Below the pieces are notes generated by a model. That model was not told where the DNA came from, did not search any database, and saw only the letters and a program-made list of their open reading frames with translations. DNA of 64,000 nt from Bordetella genomosp. 5 (GTDB lineage: Bacteria > Pseudomonadota > Gammaproteobacteria > Burkholderiales > Burkholderiaceae_B), in contig NZ_NEVN01000013.1 of NCBI RefSeq assembly GCF_002261475.1, positions 310,001-374,000 on the forward strand, read 5' to 3'. Positions 41,795 to 54,512 of this stretch are shown here, piece after piece. The translations under genes were made by a program, and so were the position numbers. Each line of letters opens with the position of its first letter. The first letter of the stretch is position 1.

Positions 41795-42190
41795 TTAGGC
41801 CACGTAGCACAGCACTTCGCCGCCCACGCCATTGGCGCGAGCCTTGCGGTCGGTCATCACGCCGCGCGAGGTCGAAACGATAGCCACACCCAGGCCGTTC
41901 ATGACCTGAGGAATGCTGGTACGGCCCTTGTAGATACGCAGACCGGGGCGCGAGACGCGTTCGATGCGCTCGATAACCGGACGGCCGGCGTAGTACTTCA
42001 GGGTGATCTCGAGCTCAGGCTTGGCCTGGGTGCCCTTGATCTCGAAGCCATCGATATAGCCTTCATCTTTCAGCACGGTGGCAATTGCCACTTTCAGCTT
42101 CGAGGAGGGCATGTTCACCGTGACTTTGTCGACTTGCTGCGCATTGCGAATGCGGGTCAGCATATCGGCGATGGGATCGCTCATGCTCAT
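41795..42190 (-). CDS. rpsH: Ribosomal protein S8
   Basis: S8 is a primary 16S rRNA binder that also represses the spc operon in E. coli by binding its mRNA near rplE. The 131 residues open [20 protein letters not shown] and end [20 protein letters not shown] plus VLCYVA. Confidence 0.99.
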   Translation of the reverse strand: MSMSDPIADMLTRIRNAQQVDKVTVNMPSSKLKVAIATVLKDEGYIDGFEIKGTQAKPELEITLKYYAGRPVIERIERVSRPGLRIYKGRTSIPQVMNGLGVAIVSTSRGVMTDRKARANGVGGEVLCYVA

Positions 42191-42200
42191 ATTCGTTCTC

Positions 42201-42506
42201 CTACCAGCTGGCCTTGGTCATGCCGGGAACTTCGCCCTTCATGGCCATTTCACGCAGTTTGTGACGGGTCAGACCGAACTTGCGGAACACACCGCGAGGA
42301 CGACCGGTGACCACGCAACGATTGCGTTGGCGAGTCGGGTTGGCATTGCGCGGCAGCTGTTGCAGCTTGAGCCGAGCTTGGTAACGTTCTTCGTCAGTCT
42401 TCGACTGGTCGTCGATAATCGCCTTCAATTCCACGCGCTTGGCTGCAAACTTGTCAGCCAGCTTGGCGCGCTTGATGTCGCGATTGATGAGGGAGAGTTT
42501 AGCCAC
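42201..42506 (-). CDS. rpsN: Ribosomal protein S14
   Basis: S14 sits in the small-subunit head. The 101 residues are the long zinc-independent form, with [20 protein letters not shown] in place of the CxxC zinc knuckles. It lies between rplE and rpsH with 12- and 10-base gaps. Confidence 0.99.
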   Translation of the reverse strand: MAKLSLINRDIKRAKLADKFAAKRVELKAIIDDQSKTDEERYQARLKLQQLPRNANPTRQRNRCVVTGRPRGVFRKFGLTRHKLREMAMKGEVPGMTKASW

Positions 42507-42518
42507 GTCATCAGCCCC

Positions 42519-43058
42519 TTAGTTACGGAACGGGAAGCTGAAGGCCGTCAACAGCGCCTTGGCTTCTTCGTCGGTCTTGGCGGACGTGGTGATGCTGATG
42601 TTCAGCCCACGCAGCGCGTCGATCTTGTCGTACTCGATTTCGGGGAAAATGATCTGCTCTTTCACCCCGATGTTGTAGTTGCCACGGCCGTCGAATGCAC
42701 GACCCGAGATACCACGGAAGTCACGCACGCGCGGCAGCGCGACCGCAACCAGGCGATCCAGGAATTCGTACATGCGTTGACCACGCAGCGTGACCATGCA
42801 ACCGATCGGGTAGTTTTCACGGATCTTGAAACCCGCGATAGCTTTGCGCGTCTTGGTGATGACGGGCTTTTGACCGGCGATCTTGGTCAGGTCCGACACA
42901 GCGTGCTCGATGACCTTCTTGTCGGCGACCGCTTCCGAGACACCCATGTTCAGGGTGATCTTGGTGATGCGGGGCACTTCCATCACGCTCTTGTAGCCGA
43001 ACTTGGCTTGCAGGTCGGCAGCGACCTTGCTCTTGTAAAACTCTTGCAAACGAGACAT
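42519..43058 (-). CDS. rplE: Ribosomal protein L5
   Basis: L5 binds 5S rRNA and contacts the P-site tRNA. The 179 residues include [20 protein letters not shown] and the C-terminal [20 protein letters not shown] typical of the family. It follows rplX by 12 bases. Confidence 0.99.
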   Translation of the reverse strand: MSRLQEFYKSKVAADLQAKFGYKSVMEVPRITKITLNMGVSEAVADKKVIEHAVSDLTKIAGQKPVITKTRKAIAGFKIRENYPIGCMVTLRGQRMYEFLDRLVAVALPRVRDFRGISGRAFDGRGNYNIGVKEQIIFPEIEYDKIDALRGLNISITTSAKTDEEAKALLTAFSFPFRN

Positions 43059-43070
43059 GTTTTTCGCCCC

Positions 43071-43394
43071 TTACGCCTTGGCGCCGACCACGGCACCATT
43101 GGAACGGAACACGCGAACCTTGCTGCCGTCTTCCTCAACCTTGATGCCGACGCGATCGGCCTTGCCAGTCGCGGGGTTGAACAGCGCCACGTTCGAGATA
43201 TGGATCGGGAGCGTCTTTTCGACGATACCGCCGGGGTTGTTGGCCATGGGGTTGGCCTTCACGTGCTTCTTCACGACGTTCACGCCTTCGACCAGAACGT
43301 GGTCGGCGTCAACGCGGGCCAGCACGGTGCCGCGACGGGTCTTGTCACGGCCAGTCAAAACGATGACTTCGTCGCCTTTACGGATCTTGTTCAT
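43071..43394 (-). CDS. rplX: Ribosomal protein L24
   Basis: L24 is an assembly initiator of the large subunit. The 107 residues open [20 protein letters not shown] with the KOW motif and continue with [20 protein letters not shown]. It follows rplN by 10 bases. Confidence 0.99.
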   Translation of the reverse strand: MNKIRKGDEVIVLTGRDKTRRGTVLARVDADHVLVEGVNVVKKHVKANPMANNPGGIVEKTLPIHISNVALFNPATGKADRVGIKVEEDGSKVRVFRSNGAVVGAKA

Positions 43395-43404
43395 CGCGGG
43401 CTCC

Positions 43405-43773
43405 TTACAGCACTTCCGGGGCCAGCGACACGATCTTCATGAAGCGCTCGGTACGCAGTTCACGCGTAACGGGCCCGAAGATGCGGGTGCCGATGGGCTC
43501 CAGCTTGGCATTGAGCAACACGGCGGCATTGCCACCGAAACGAATCAGCGAACCGTCTTTACGGCGCACGCCCTTGGCGGTACGAACCACCACAGCGTTG
43601 TAAATTTCGCCTTTCTTGACGCGTCCGCGCGGAGCCGCATCTTTGACGCTCACCTTGATGATGTCGCCGATTCCGGCATAGCGGCGCTTGGAGCCACCGA
43701 GCACCTTGATGCACATGACAGCACGCGCACCAGTGTTATCGGCCACGTCCAGCGTGGTCTGCATTTGGATCAT
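43405..43773 (-). CDS. rplN: Ribosomal protein L14
   Basis: L14 bridges the subunits. The 122 residues begin [20 protein letters not shown] and end [19 protein letters not shown], as in the family. ACAGGAAA precedes the ATG. In most bacteria rplN follows rpsQ within a few bases; here 808 bases, a terminator and a new promoter separate them, so rplN is the first gene of its transcript. Confidence 0.99.
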
Positions 43774-44204
43774 GATTTTTCCTGTTCCAACTTAACTGAA
43801 AACACGCCCTTCCCTGCTGGGTAGGCCCGTATTTCCTGCCAGTTTTGGTCCCGTCAGGTCCGTTACCTCGTCGAGAATGACGCGATGACGACCCTGGGTT
43901 GAAATCCTGCGGAAATTTCCCTGCAAAGTAAGCCGAAGCGGCACTAGGCAGTACACCAGGTTTATCCGCCCCGAACCCCACATTACGCGCACGCCGCACA
44001 CATCTGCTGATGCCCGCCGCGCTCACCCTCCTGGCTGAAGCTGTTTGTCTTGCGACACCCAGCGCATGGAGCTGCAGTAGTAGTTCTACTCTCGCTCTCA
44101 TAGCCTTCGGGATTTGCCCGTAAATCTGTGGCCCTGCGAATCCGGATTTGAATCTGGATTTTGACTCTGGTACCTAGGCCAACCCAACTAACAATTTGGG
44201 AAAG
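43774..44204 (-). other. Inferred long leader of the rplN operon
   Basis: From the predicted start of transcription near 44204 to the rplN ATG lie about 430 bases. I find no gene. Short inverted repeats can be read on the minus strand (GATTT/AAATC around ACGGGC near 44115; CCG-CTT-CGG near 43938; the palindrome GGAAATTTCC at 43911-43920). A 69-codon GTG-started frame ends just before the rplN ribosome binding site, but its codon use (ATA, GTA, CTA) is unlike the neighbouring genes. The stretch is visibly less G+C-rich than its surroundings. It matches no RNA family I can recognise. Confidence 0.5.
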
Positions 44205-44210
44205 CTGGTT

Positions 44211-44239
44211 ATTCTACCCCGCCGGTTTGGCGAACGCAA
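44211..44239 (-). promoter_or_regulatory. Promoter of the rplN (spc) operon
   Basis: On the minus strand TTGCGT and TAGAAT are separated by exactly 17 bases. Directly upstream is an A+T-rich tract (TTGTTTTTTCAAGCAAAA) that could act as an UP element, as at other strong stable-RNA and ribosomal promoters. Confidence 0.7.
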
Positions 44240-44510
44240 GCCTGTTTTGCTTGAAAAAACAAGGACGTGTGCGCTTGCGACAACATACGGAGCAAACTCG
44301 AATCAGGGGATGCATCGCCATCGCGCGCGCGCCGGCTTAGCGGCCCACCTGGCGCCACCCCATCCTGCAGTCCGTAGACGGCCTGGAACATGGGATACAG
44401 CGATAGTGAGCACTTCGGTACCGCGTTCGCCTGCGTGGTGCACATGCGCACGTAACGCGGATACCGGGCGTTGCCGGGATGCCACGCGGGCACAGAATCC
44501 CCTACTCAAT
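44240..44510. other. Gene-free stretch upstream of the rplN promoter
   Basis: Beyond the promoter and its A+T-rich tract I see no gene, tRNA or repeat. The open frames that cross it are short or are shadows running into rpsQ. Confidence 0.5.
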
Positions 44511-44544
44511 AAAAAACGGCATGGAAGCCTGTTCCATGCCGTTT
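44511..44544 (-). terminator. Intrinsic terminator of the rplC-rpsQ operon
   Basis: A perfect 13-bp stem (44514-44526 with 44532-44544, five-base loop) is followed on the minus strand by six T. It starts 37 bases after the rpsQ stop and separates the S10-type genes from rplN. Confidence 0.92.
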
Positions 44545-44581
44545 CAATGCAGCCGCGGCCGGAGCCGCGGCGCAAGGTACT

Positions 44582-44863
44582 TCAGATGACGCGGGCCGCT
44601 TCGACCAGGCGAACCACCTTCCACGCCTTGGAGCGGGAGATGGGACGGCCTTCTGCGATCTCGACGGTGTCGCCTTCGTTGTACTGGTTCGATTCGTCGT
44701 GAGCCTTGTACTTGGCCGAGCGCATGACGATCTTGCCGTAGATGGGGTGCTTGACGCGGCGTTCGACCAGAACGACGACAGTCTTGTCCATCTTGTTGCT
44801 GACGACCTTGCCAACCAGCGTGCGCTGGCGCTTGGTGACCTGGGTGTTTTGCGTTTCGCTCAT
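44582..44863 (-). CDS. rpsQ: Ribosomal protein S17
   Basis: S17 is a primary 16S rRNA binder with an OB fold. The 93 residues include [20 protein letters not shown] and [20 protein letters not shown], the family signatures. It ends its operon here, two bases after rpmC, with a strong terminator behind it. Confidence 0.99.
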   Translation of the reverse strand: MSETQNTQVTKRQRTLVGKVVSNKMDKTVVVLVERRVKHPIYGKIVMRSAKYKAHDESNQYNEGDTVEIAEGRPISRSKAWKVVRLVEAARVI

Positions 44864-44865
44864 GT

Positions 44866-45057
44866 TTATTCCCCTGCCTTCTGAGTCAGCAAGGTACGCA
44901 CACGCGCGATGTCGCGACGCACGTTGCGCAGCTGGGTGGTGTTACCAAGCTGCTGCGTTGCCTTCTGCATGCGCAGACCAAATTGCGCCTTCAGCAGGCT
45001 CTCGAGCTCTTTGCCCAGCTCGGCGGCGTCTTTCGAACGGAGTTCGCTAGCTTTCAT
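44866..45057 (-). CDS. rpmC: Ribosomal protein L29
   Basis: L29 is a two-helix protein at the exit tunnel. The 63 residues begin [20 protein letters not shown] and contain [13 protein letters not shown]. It lies between rplP and rpsQ. Confidence 0.98.
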   Translation of the reverse strand: MKASELRSKDAAELGKELESLLKAQFGLRMQKATQQLGNTTQLRNVRRDIARVRTLLTQKAGE

Positions 45058-45068
45058 ATTTGTACTCC

Positions 45069-45485
45069 TTAAGCACCGATATGACGCGCAACGAACGTGG
45101 TCGCGATCGGCAGCTTGGCAGCGGCCAGGCGGAACGCCTCGCGCGCCAGCTCTTCGCTGACCCCTTCCATTTCGTAGAGCACCTTGCCGGGCTGGATTTC
45201 AGCGACCCAGTACTCCGGGTTGCCCTTACCGTTACCCATCCGGACTTCAGCCGGCTTTTGCGAGATCGGCTTGTCGGGGAAGATACGGATCCAGATCCGG
45301 CCACCGCGCTTGATGTGACGGTTGATAGCACGACGAGCAGCTTCGATCTGACGAGCGGTCAGACGGCCACGGCCAGTAGCCTTGAGGCCGAACTCGCCGA
45401 ACGACACGTGCGTACCACGGGTCGCCAGACCGGTGTTGCGGCCCTTCTGCTCTTTGCGATATTTTCTGCGAGAGGGTTGCAGCAT
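45069..45485 (-). CDS. rplP: Ribosomal protein L16
   Basis: L16 organises the A site of the large subunit. The 138 residues open [19 protein letters not shown] and contain the conserved basic segment [20 protein letters not shown], then [20 protein letters not shown]. It starts two bases after rpsC. Confidence 0.99.
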   Translation of the reverse strand: MLQPSRRKYRKEQKGRNTGLATRGTHVSFGEFGLKATGRGRLTARQIEAARRAINRHIKRGGRIWIRIFPDKPISQKPAEVRMGNGKGNPEYWVAEIQPGKVLYEMEGVSEELAREAFRLAAAKLPIATTFVARHIGA

Positions 45486-45487
45486 GG

Positions 45488-46279
45488 TTATTCTCCTTCA
45501 GGAGCCGGAGCCGCGTCCGCCTTGCGGGGAGCACGACCGCGACCACCCGGACGACCGTTGCGGGCACCATCCGGACGATCGCCACGGGGGGCGCGACGCG
45601 GACGACGCTCTTCTTCACGCGGGGCGGCGGTCTCGACGGGCAGCTCGCCATTGGCCAGCATGTCGCCCTTGTAGACCCACACCTTGATGCCGATCACACC
45701 GTAGGTGGTGTGGGCTTCGGAGGTGCCGTAATCGATGTTCGCCTTCAGCGTGTGAAGCGGCACACGGCCTTCGCGGTACCACTCGGTACGCGCAATTTCG
45801 ATACCGTTCAGACGGCCCGAGCTCATGATCTTGATGCCCTGAGCGCCCAGACGCATTGCGTTCTGCATGGCGCGCTTCATGGCGCGGCGGAACATGATGC
45901 GCTTTTCGAGCTGCTGCGAGATCGAGTCGGCGATCAGCTGAGCGTCGGTTTCCGGCTTGCGGATTTCCTCGATGTTGACGTGCACGGGCACGCCCATCAG
46001 ACGCTGCAGATCGGCCTTCAGGCTTTCGATGTCTTCGCCACGCTTGCCGATCACCACGCCCGGACGAGCCGAGTAGACGGTGATGCGGGCGTTCTTGGCG
46101 GGACGCTCGATGACGACGCGACCGACGGAAGCGCTCTTGAGCTTCTTCTTCAGGTATTCGCGCACGCGGATGTCTTCGGCGAGCATGCCGCCGAAGGCCT
46201 TGTCGTCCGCGTACCAACGCGAGGACCAGTTACGGGTGACCGCGAGACGGAACCCAGTGGGGTGAATTTTCTGACCCAT
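45488..46279 (-). CDS. rpsC: Ribosomal protein S3
   Basis: S3 lies at the mRNA entry and has helicase activity with S4 and S5. The 263 residues begin [20 protein letters not shown] and contain a KH domain ([20 protein letters not shown]). A basic, Gly/Arg/Pro-rich C-terminal tail makes it about 30 residues longer than the E. coli protein, as is usual in Burkholderiales. Confidence 0.99.
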   Translation of the reverse strand: MGQKIHPTGFRLAVTRNWSSRWYADDKAFGGMLAEDIRVREYLKKKLKSASVGRVVIERPAKNARITVYSARPGVVIGKRGEDIESLKADLQRLMGVPVHVNIEEIRKPETDAQLIADSISQQLEKRIMFRRAMKRAMQNAMRLGAQGIKIMSSGRLNGIEIARTEWYREGRVPLHTLKANIDYGTSEAHTTYGVIGIKVWVYKGDMLANGELPVETAAPREEERRPRRAPRGDRPDGARNGRPGGRGRAPRKADAAPAPEGE

Positions 46280-46288
46280 CGTGACTCC

Positions 46289-46618
46289 TTAAGCTCCGAC
46301 CTTGACCGTGATATGGCAGGTCTGCTTCTCGATACGGTTGCCGCGGCCCTTGGCGCGAGCCGAGAAACGCTTCATCGATTGCGCCTTGTCCACGAAAATC
46401 GTGGTGACCTTCAGCTCGTCGATATCGGCGCCGTCGTTGTGCTCGGCGTTGGCGATGGCGGACTCGACAGCCTTCTTCAGGATGACGGCAGCCTTCTTCG
46501 GGGAGAAGGTAAGGATGTTCAGGGCTTGAGCCACCGACTTGCCGCGGATCAGGTCCGCAACCAGACGGGTCTTCTGGGCCGAGATGTGAACACCACGGAT
46601 AATGGCAGTAGTTTCCAT
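46289..46618 (-). CDS. rplV: Ribosomal protein L22
   Basis: L22 lines the exit tunnel with its long loop. The 109 residues include [20 protein letters not shown] and the loop end [20 protein letters not shown]. It follows rpsS by three bases. Confidence 0.99.
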   Translation of the reverse strand: METTAIIRGVHISAQKTRLVADLIRGKSVAQALNILTFSPKKAAVILKKAVESAIANAEHNDGADIDELKVTTIFVDKAQSMKRFSARAKGRGNRIEKQTCHITVKVGA

Positions 46619-46621
46619 CGA

Positions 46622-46897
46622 TTACCTCTTCGCCTTCTTGTCCGCGGCGTGACCCTTGAACGTACGGGTCAGCGCGAACTCGCCGAGCTTGTGACCGACC
46701 ATGTTCTCGTTGATGTAAACGGGAACGTGTTGACGGCCGTTGTGCACAGCGATCGTCAGGCCGATGAACTCCGGCAGGATCGTGGAACGACGCGACCAGG
46801 TCTTGATCGGCTTCTTGTCTTTGCCCGCGACAGCCGTATCCACCTTTTTGATCAGGTAAGCGTCGACAAACGGGCCTTTCTTGATCGAACGTGACAT
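46622..46897 (-). CDS. rpsS: Ribosomal protein S19
   Basis: S19 works with S13 in the small-subunit head. The 91 residues start [20 protein letters not shown] and contain [20 protein letters not shown]. It follows rplB by 12 bases. Confidence 0.99.
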   Translation of the reverse strand: MSRSIKKGPFVDAYLIKKVDTAVAGKDKKPIKTWSRRSTILPEFIGLTIAVHNGRQHVPVYINENMVGHKLGEFALTRTFKGHAADKKAKR

Positions 46898-46909
46898 AGT
46901 GTTCGCCTC

Positions 46910-47737
46910 TTACTTGCGCTTGCGCCGTTGGACGATCATATTGTTCGTCCGCTTGTTGCGACGGGTCTTGAAGCCCTTCGCCGGAGTACCCCACGGGCTG
47001 ACCGGTTCGCGAGCTTCGCCGGTACGGCCTTCACCACCACCGTGCGGGTGGTCGATCGGGTTCATGGCAACACCACGAACCGTCGGGCGGATACCGCGCC
47101 AACGCATGGCGCCGGCCTTGCCGATTTGGCGCAGGCTGTGTTCTTCGTTACCGACTTCACCGATGGTGGCACGGCATTCGATGTGCACGCGGCGAACTTC
47201 GCCGGAGCGCAGACGCACCTGAGCGTACGTGCCTTCGCGGGCCATCAGGACGGCGGAAGCGCCGGCCGAACGAACCATCTGAGCACCCTTGCCAGGAATC
47301 ATTTCGATGCAGTGAATCGTCGTACCCACCGGGATGTTGCGGATCGGCAGGGTGTTACCAGCACGGATCGGGGCTTCGATGCCCGAGATCAGCGTGGCGC
47401 CCACTTCCAGACCGCGCGGAGCGATGATGTAGCGACGTTCGCCATCGGCGTAGCACAGCAGCGCGATGTGCGCGGTACGGTTGGGGTCGTATTCCAGACG
47501 CTCAACCTTCGCGGGAATGCCGTCCTTGTTGCGACGGAAATCCACCACGCGATAGTGCTGCTTGTGACCACCACCACGATGGCGCACAGTGATGTGGCCA
47601 TTGTTGTTGCGGCCCGAGCCACGGGTCTTCTTTTCCAGCAGGGGAGCGTAGGGCTCACCCTTGTGCAGGTTCGGGCTGACAACCTTCACCATGCCACGGC
47701 GACCAGCCGAGGTCGGCTTTACTTTAACGAGGGCCAT
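46910..47737 (-). CDS. rplB: Ribosomal protein L2
   Basis: L2 supports the peptidyl transferase centre and subunit joining. The 275 residues show the signature [17 protein letters not shown] with its conserved His, and the basic C-terminus [20 protein letters not shown]. Its ATG follows the rplW stop without a gap. Confidence 0.99.
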   Translation of the reverse strand: MALVKVKPTSAGRRGMVKVVSPNLHKGEPYAPLLEKKTRGSGRNNNGHITVRHRGGGHKQHYRVVDFRRNKDGIPAKVERLEYDPNRTAHIALLCYADGERRYIIAPRGLEVGATLISGIEAPIRAGNTLPIRNIPVGTTIHCIEMIPGKGAQMVRSAGASAVLMAREGTYAQVRLRSGEVRRVHIECRATIGEVGNEEHSLRQIGKAGAMRWRGIRPTVRGVAMNPIDHPHGGGEGRTGEAREPVSPWGTPAKGFKTRRNKRTNNMIVQRRKRK

Positions 47738-48034
47738 TTACTTCACCTCCGCAAAGTCGATTTCCTGGCCGTCCTTGAGCGACACGTAAGCCTTGCGCTC
47801 ATTGCGACGACGGCCAACGAATCGGCCAAAGCGCTTGACTTTGCCCTTACGGTTGAGGACCTGCACGGCTTCGACCTGCACCTTGAACAGGAGTTCGACG
47901 GCAGCCTTGATCTCCGGCTTGGTGGCATCAGCCACGACACGGAAAGCGATTTGCTGATTCTTCTCGGCAACGAACGTGGCTTTTTCAGTCACGACCGGCG
48001 CCAGAATGACTTGCATCAAGCGTTCGGCGTTCAT
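47738..48034 (-). CDS. rplW: Ribosomal protein L23
   Basis: L23 at the tunnel exit docks trigger factor and SRP. The 98 residues begin [20 protein letters not shown] and contain [20 protein letters not shown]. Its start overlaps the rplD stop by four bases. Confidence 0.99.
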   Translation of the reverse strand: MNAERLMQVILAPVVTEKATFVAEKNQQIAFRVVADATKPEIKAAVELLFKVQVEAVQVLNRKGKVKRFGRFVGRRRNERKAYVSLKDGQEIDFAEVK

Positions 48035-48648
48035 CCCAGCATCTCCTCGAGTTGAGCGATGGCCGGCTTGGTGATCAGCACTTTCTTGTAGTGGATCAGC
48101 GACAACGGATCGGCATAACGGGGCTCGATCACGGCAACGTGCGGCAGGTTGCGCGTGGCGAGGTAAATATTTTCATCGACGGAGTCGGTGATGATCAGGA
48201 CCGAATCCAGACCCAGGTTCTTCAGCTTGGCGGCAGCCAGCTTGGTCTTGGGCGATTCGAGCGAGAAGGTATCGACAACGGCGATGCGGTCTTCGCGGGC
48301 GAGCTGCGACAGAATCGAACGCAGGCCAGCGCGGTACATCTTCTTGTTGACCTTCTGGCTGAAGTTCTCTTCGGGCGAGTTCGGGAACGCGCGACCACCC
48401 CCACGCCACAGCGGCGACGAAGTCATACCGGCGCGAGCGCGGCCGGTACCCTTTTGGCGCCAGGGCTTCTTGGTGGAGTGCTTGACTTCGGCACGGTCCT
48501 TCTGAGCGCGGTTGCCGCTACGGGCATTGGCCTGATAGGCCACCACGATCTGGTGAACCAGCGCTTCGTTGAAGTCGCGACCGAAGATGGTGTCGGGCGC
48601 GCTGAACGTAGCGGCCTGACCTTGATCGTTCAGGAGCTTGAGATCCAT
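48031..48648 (-). CDS. rplD: Ribosomal protein L4
   Basis: L4 is a tunnel protein and, in E. coli, the repressor of the S10 operon. The 205 residues contain the loop [20 protein letters not shown] and the fold core [20 protein letters not shown]. Here the gene that in E. coli carries the L4 target leader, rpsJ, lies in a different transcript, so any such control would act before rplC. Confidence 0.99.
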   Translation of the reverse strand: MDLKLLNDQGQAATFSAPDTIFGRDFNEALVHQIVVAYQANARSGNRAQKDRAEVKHSTKKPWRQKGTGRARAGMTSSPLWRGGGRAFPNSPEENFSQKVNKKMYRAGLRSILSQLAREDRIAVVDTFSLESPKTKLAAAKLKNLGLDSVLIITDSVDENIYLATRNLPHVAVIEPRYADPLSLIHYKKVLITKPAIAQLEEMLG

Positions 48649-48652
48649 TTAC

Positions 48653-49342
48653 TTATGCTCCCTTCTTCGCCGGGGCCTTGACGGCCGGACGGACGATGAC
48701 ATCGCCGCCAGCGTGGCCGGGGACAGCGCCCTTGACCAACAGCAGACCGCGTTCGACATCGACGCGAACCACGTCGAGGTTTTGCACCGTGCGGGTGACA
48801 TCACCCAGGTGACCCGCCATGCGCTTACCCGGGAAAATACGACCCGGATCCTGTGCCTGGCCGATCGAGCCAGGAACGCGGTGCGAACGCGAGTTACCGT
48901 GCGAAGCACGTTGCGAACCGAAGTGGTGGCGCTTGATGGTACCGGCGAAACCCTTACCGATCGTCGTGCCCGTGACGTCGACCTGTTGGCCGGCTTCAAA
49001 GACAGATTCAACGGCGATCACCGAGCCGGCCGTGAATTCGGCAGCGCGGGTGGGATCGAGACGGAATTCCTTCAGGATGCTGCCGGCTTCGGCGCTGGCC
49101 TTGGCGTAGTGGCCGGCCTGAGCCTTGGCCACGCGCGAGGCGCGACGGGTGCCATAAGTCACTTGGATGGCGGCGTAGCCGTCGGATTCCAGGGACTTGA
49201 CTTGAGTCACACGGTTGTTGGACACGTCCAGCACGGTCACCGGAATGGATTCACCATCCTCGGTAAAAATGCGGGTCATGCCGACCTTGCGACCCACCAG
49301 ACCCAGCCGATGCGCGGCGGGCGTGGGTGTCGTATTCGACAT
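48653..49342 (-). CDS. rplC: Ribosomal protein L3
   Basis: L3 is an early assembly protein near the peptidyl transferase centre. The 229 residues include [20 protein letters not shown] and the signature [21 protein letters not shown] chose the ATG at 49342 because GGAG lies seven bases upstream; the frame remains open further but is not L3-like. It is the first gene of its operon, with its own promoter. Confidence 0.98.
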   Translation of the reverse strand: MSNTTPTPAAHRLGLVGRKVGMTRIFTEDGESIPVTVLDVSNNRVTQVKSLESDGYAAIQVTYGTRRASRVAKAQAGHYAKASAEAGSILKEFRLDPTRAAEFTAGSVIAVESVFEAGQQVDVTGTTIGKGFAGTIKRHHFGSQRASHGNSRSHRVPGSIGQAQDPGRIFPGKRMAGHLGDVTRTVQNLDVVRVDVERGLLLVKGAVPGHAGGDVIVRPAVKAPAKKGA

Positions 49343-49442
49343 CGTTTTCTCCATTCCCGACTGCGATTGGTCGGGGCTAATCAGGCAAAAGGTAACGGCC
49401 TTCGCCCTACAGTTGCTCTTGCCACAAAATGGCAAGCTTTGC
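49343..49442 (-). other. Leader of the rplC operon with hairpin
   Basis: Between the predicted start of transcription near 49436 and rplC lie about 95 bases. They begin with an inverted repeat (CTTGCCA at 49418-49424 with TGGCAAG at 49430-49436). In E. coli L4 binds hairpins in the S10 leader; whether this one has that role is unknown. Confidence 0.45.
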
Positions 49443-49472
49443 ATATTAGCACGGTTTTTCCAGCCAACACAA
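49443..49472 (-). promoter_or_regulatory. Putative promoter of the rplC-rpsQ operon
   Basis: On the minus strand TTGTGT and TAATAT are separated by 18 bases, with a TG two bases before the -10 (TGCTAATAT, extended -10). This fits the break between rpsJ and rplC. Confidence 0.65.
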
Positions 49473-49670
49473 GCACTTAGCGCCGTTTGGCGGGCGTGAA
49501 CGGGCTGAGTTTGTGCGGCCGGCGCAACAGGCATCGCCGCCTTTGGTCGCAACGCCCCAGATGGCCGCGGCGCCCTGCCCGCTCGCGTGCGCCTGCCGGC
49601 GAGAGTGGCCGCTCACTTGAGGCGTCCTGGTACCGGACGGTACCCGCCTCTGCCGGTGGCCGAAATGCAA
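49473..49670. other. Gene-free stretch upstream of the rplC promoter
   Basis: I see no gene or recognisable element here. It lies between the hairpin that follows rpsJ and the rplC promoter. Confidence 0.5.
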
Positions 49671-49699
49671 AATGGCCGTATCCCGAGGGATACGGCCAT
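49671..49699 (-). terminator. Hairpin terminator after rpsJ
   Basis: A perfect 13-bp stem with a two-base centre (ATGGCCGTATCCC at 49672-49684 with its complement at 49687-49699) begins 34 bases past the rpsJ stop. On the minus strand it is followed by ATTTTGCATTT, a moderate T-rich tail. Confidence 0.75.
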
Positions 49700-49733
49700 C
49701 TTGTCGAACCTGACCAGGTCAGGCCCGCATGCC

Positions 49734-50045
49734 TTACTGCAGCGCGATTTCGACGTCGACGCCGGCCGGCAGATCCAGACGCATCAGGGCGTCCACGGTC
49801 TTGTCGGTCGGATCCACGATGTCCATCAGGCGCTGATGGGTGCGGATTTCGAACTGATCACGCGAGCTCTTGTTGACGTGCGGCGAACGCAGAACGTCAT
49901 AGCGGCGAATACGCGTGGGCAGGGGAACCGGACCGCGCACGACAGCGCCGGTACGCTTGGCGGTGTCGACGATTTCCGCTGCGGACTGATCGATCAGCTT
50001 GTAATCGAAGGCCTTCAGACGGATGCGGATCTTTTGGTTTTTCAT
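49734..50045 (-). CDS. rpsJ: Ribosomal protein S10 / NusE
   Basis: S10 is both a small-subunit head protein and the NusE antitermination factor. The 103 residues begin [20 protein letters not shown] and contain [20 protein letters not shown]. It is preceded by AGGAAA and lies 61 bases after tuf. Unlike the E. coli S10 operon, it is separated from rplC by 391 bases with a hairpin terminator and a promoter, so it belongs to the str transcript here. Confidence 0.99.
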   Translation of the reverse strand: MKNQKIRIRLKAFDYKLIDQSAAEIVDTAKRTGAVVRGPVPLPTRIRRYDVLRSPHVNKSSRDQFEIRTHQRLMDIVDPTDKTVDALMRLDLPAGVDVEIALQ

Positions 50046-50067
50046 GGCGTTTCCTAAAGAACGAGAT

Positions 50068-50093
50068 GCGAGAGGCGGCTTGCCGCCCCTCGC
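50068..50093 (-). other. Hairpin between tuf and rpsJ
   Basis: GCGAG-a-GGCGGC and GCCGCC-c-CTCGC form an 11-bp stem with one mismatch and a two-base centre, 22 bases before rpsJ. No T-run follows. It may be a processing site or partial terminator that sets the tuf to rpsJ ratio. Confidence 0.5.
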
Positions 50094-50106
50094 TGTTGGG
50101 CACTAC

Positions 50107-51297
<1,191 letters not shown>

Positions 51298-51375
51298 GAT
51301 CTCTATCCTTTGACTTTCAAGGAAATTTGGATATTTGCCGCGCCCCCCGGATCACGGGAGACGCGGCGACGGTAT

Positions 51376-53478
<2,103 letters not shown>

Positions 53479-53495
53479 GGTGGGTAGTCCTTAAA

Positions 53496-53966
53496 TTACC
53501 AGCGGAAATGGCTGAATGCCTTGTTGGCTTCGGCCATCTTGTGCGTGTCTTCGCGCTTCTTCATTGCGGCGCCACGACCTTCGGAGGCGTCGATCAGTTC
53601 GCCAGCCAGACGCAGATCCATCGACTTCTCGCCACGCTTCTTGGCGGCTTCACGGAGCCAACGCATAGCCAGGGCCAGGCGGCGCACGGGGCGCACTTCA
53701 ACCGGCACTTGGTAGTTGGCACCGCCAACGCGGCGGCTCTTCACTTCGACGATCGGCTTGATGTTGTTGATGGCCAGGGAGAAGACTTCGATCGGCTCTT
53801 TGCCGGTCTTGGCCTGGACTTGCTCGAGGGCACCATAAATGATGCGCTCGGCGACGGCCTTCTTGCCGTCCAGCATCACAACGTTCATGAACTTGGCGAG
53901 CTCGACGCTGCCGAACTTGGGATCGGGCAGAATCTCGCGCTTGGGTACTTCGCGACGACGGGGCAT
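53496..53966 (-). CDS. rpsG: Ribosomal protein S7
   Basis: S7 nucleates assembly of the small-subunit head and represses the str operon in E. coli. The 156 residues begin [20 protein letters not shown] and contain [20 protein letters not shown]. It lies 168 bases after rpsL. Confidence 0.99.
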   Translation of the reverse strand: MPRRREVPKREILPDPKFGSVELAKFMNVVMLDGKKAVAERIIYGALEQVQAKTGKEPIEVFSLAINNIKPIVEVKSRRVGGANYQVPVEVRPVRRLALAMRWLREAAKKRGEKSMDLRLAGELIDASEGRGAAMKKREDTHKMAEANKAFSHFRW

Positions 53967-54134
53967 TTTTGCTTCCTTGTGTCTGTTCAGTTGAACCGTG
54001 CTTCCTGCACGGCCATGGCCGTCTAGAGAGACGACCCCTTACGTGCTGCACACTATTCCAGCATTCCTACTGGCGCAGCTGCACACATCCCGGGTGACGC
54101 CAGTGCGTCCCTGGGGTACTTCCAGATACTGCGA

Positions 54135-54512
54135 TTAAGCCTTCTTCGGGCGCTTGGCGCCGTACTTCGAGCGGGCTTGCTTACGGTCCTTGACGCCTTG
54201 CAGGTCGAGGGAGCCGCGCACGATGTGGTAACGCACACCGGGCAAGTCCTTCACACGACCGCCACGCACCAGAACGACCGAGTGCTCTTGCAGGTTGTGG
54301 CCTTCGCCGCCGATGTACGAAATGACTTCGTAACCGTTGGTCAGACGCACCTTGGCAACCTTACGCAGAGCGGAGTTCGGCTTCTTGGGGGTGGTGGTGT
54401 AGACACGGGTGCAAACGCCGCGACGCTGGGGGCAGTTCTCCAGCGCGGGGCTCTTGCTCTTGATGATGCTGACTTCGCGCGGCTTGCGCACGAGTTGGCT
54501 AATGGTAGGCAT
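54135..54512 (-). CDS. rpsL: Ribosomal protein S12
   Basis: S12 at the decoding centre controls accuracy; changes at its conserved lysines give streptomycin resistance. The 125 residues show [40 protein letters not shown] and [19 protein letters not shown]. Both resistance-related lysines appear as wild type ([15 protein letters not shown]). It is the first gene of the str operon. The ATG at 54512 gives the normal N-terminus; the frame is open further upstream. Confidence 0.99.

Noticed and set aside
43792-44001. Small gene in the rplN leader (69 codons, GTG start)
   Set aside because: Codons such as ATA, GTA and CTA are unlike its neighbours, no ribosome binding site is seen, and the product resembles nothing.
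44101-44204. tRNA or known small RNA in the rplN leader
   Set aside because: A TTCAAATCC sequence looks like a T-loop, but no acceptor or anticodon stem can be folded around it; it also lacks RNase P, 6S, SRP and tmRNA signatures.
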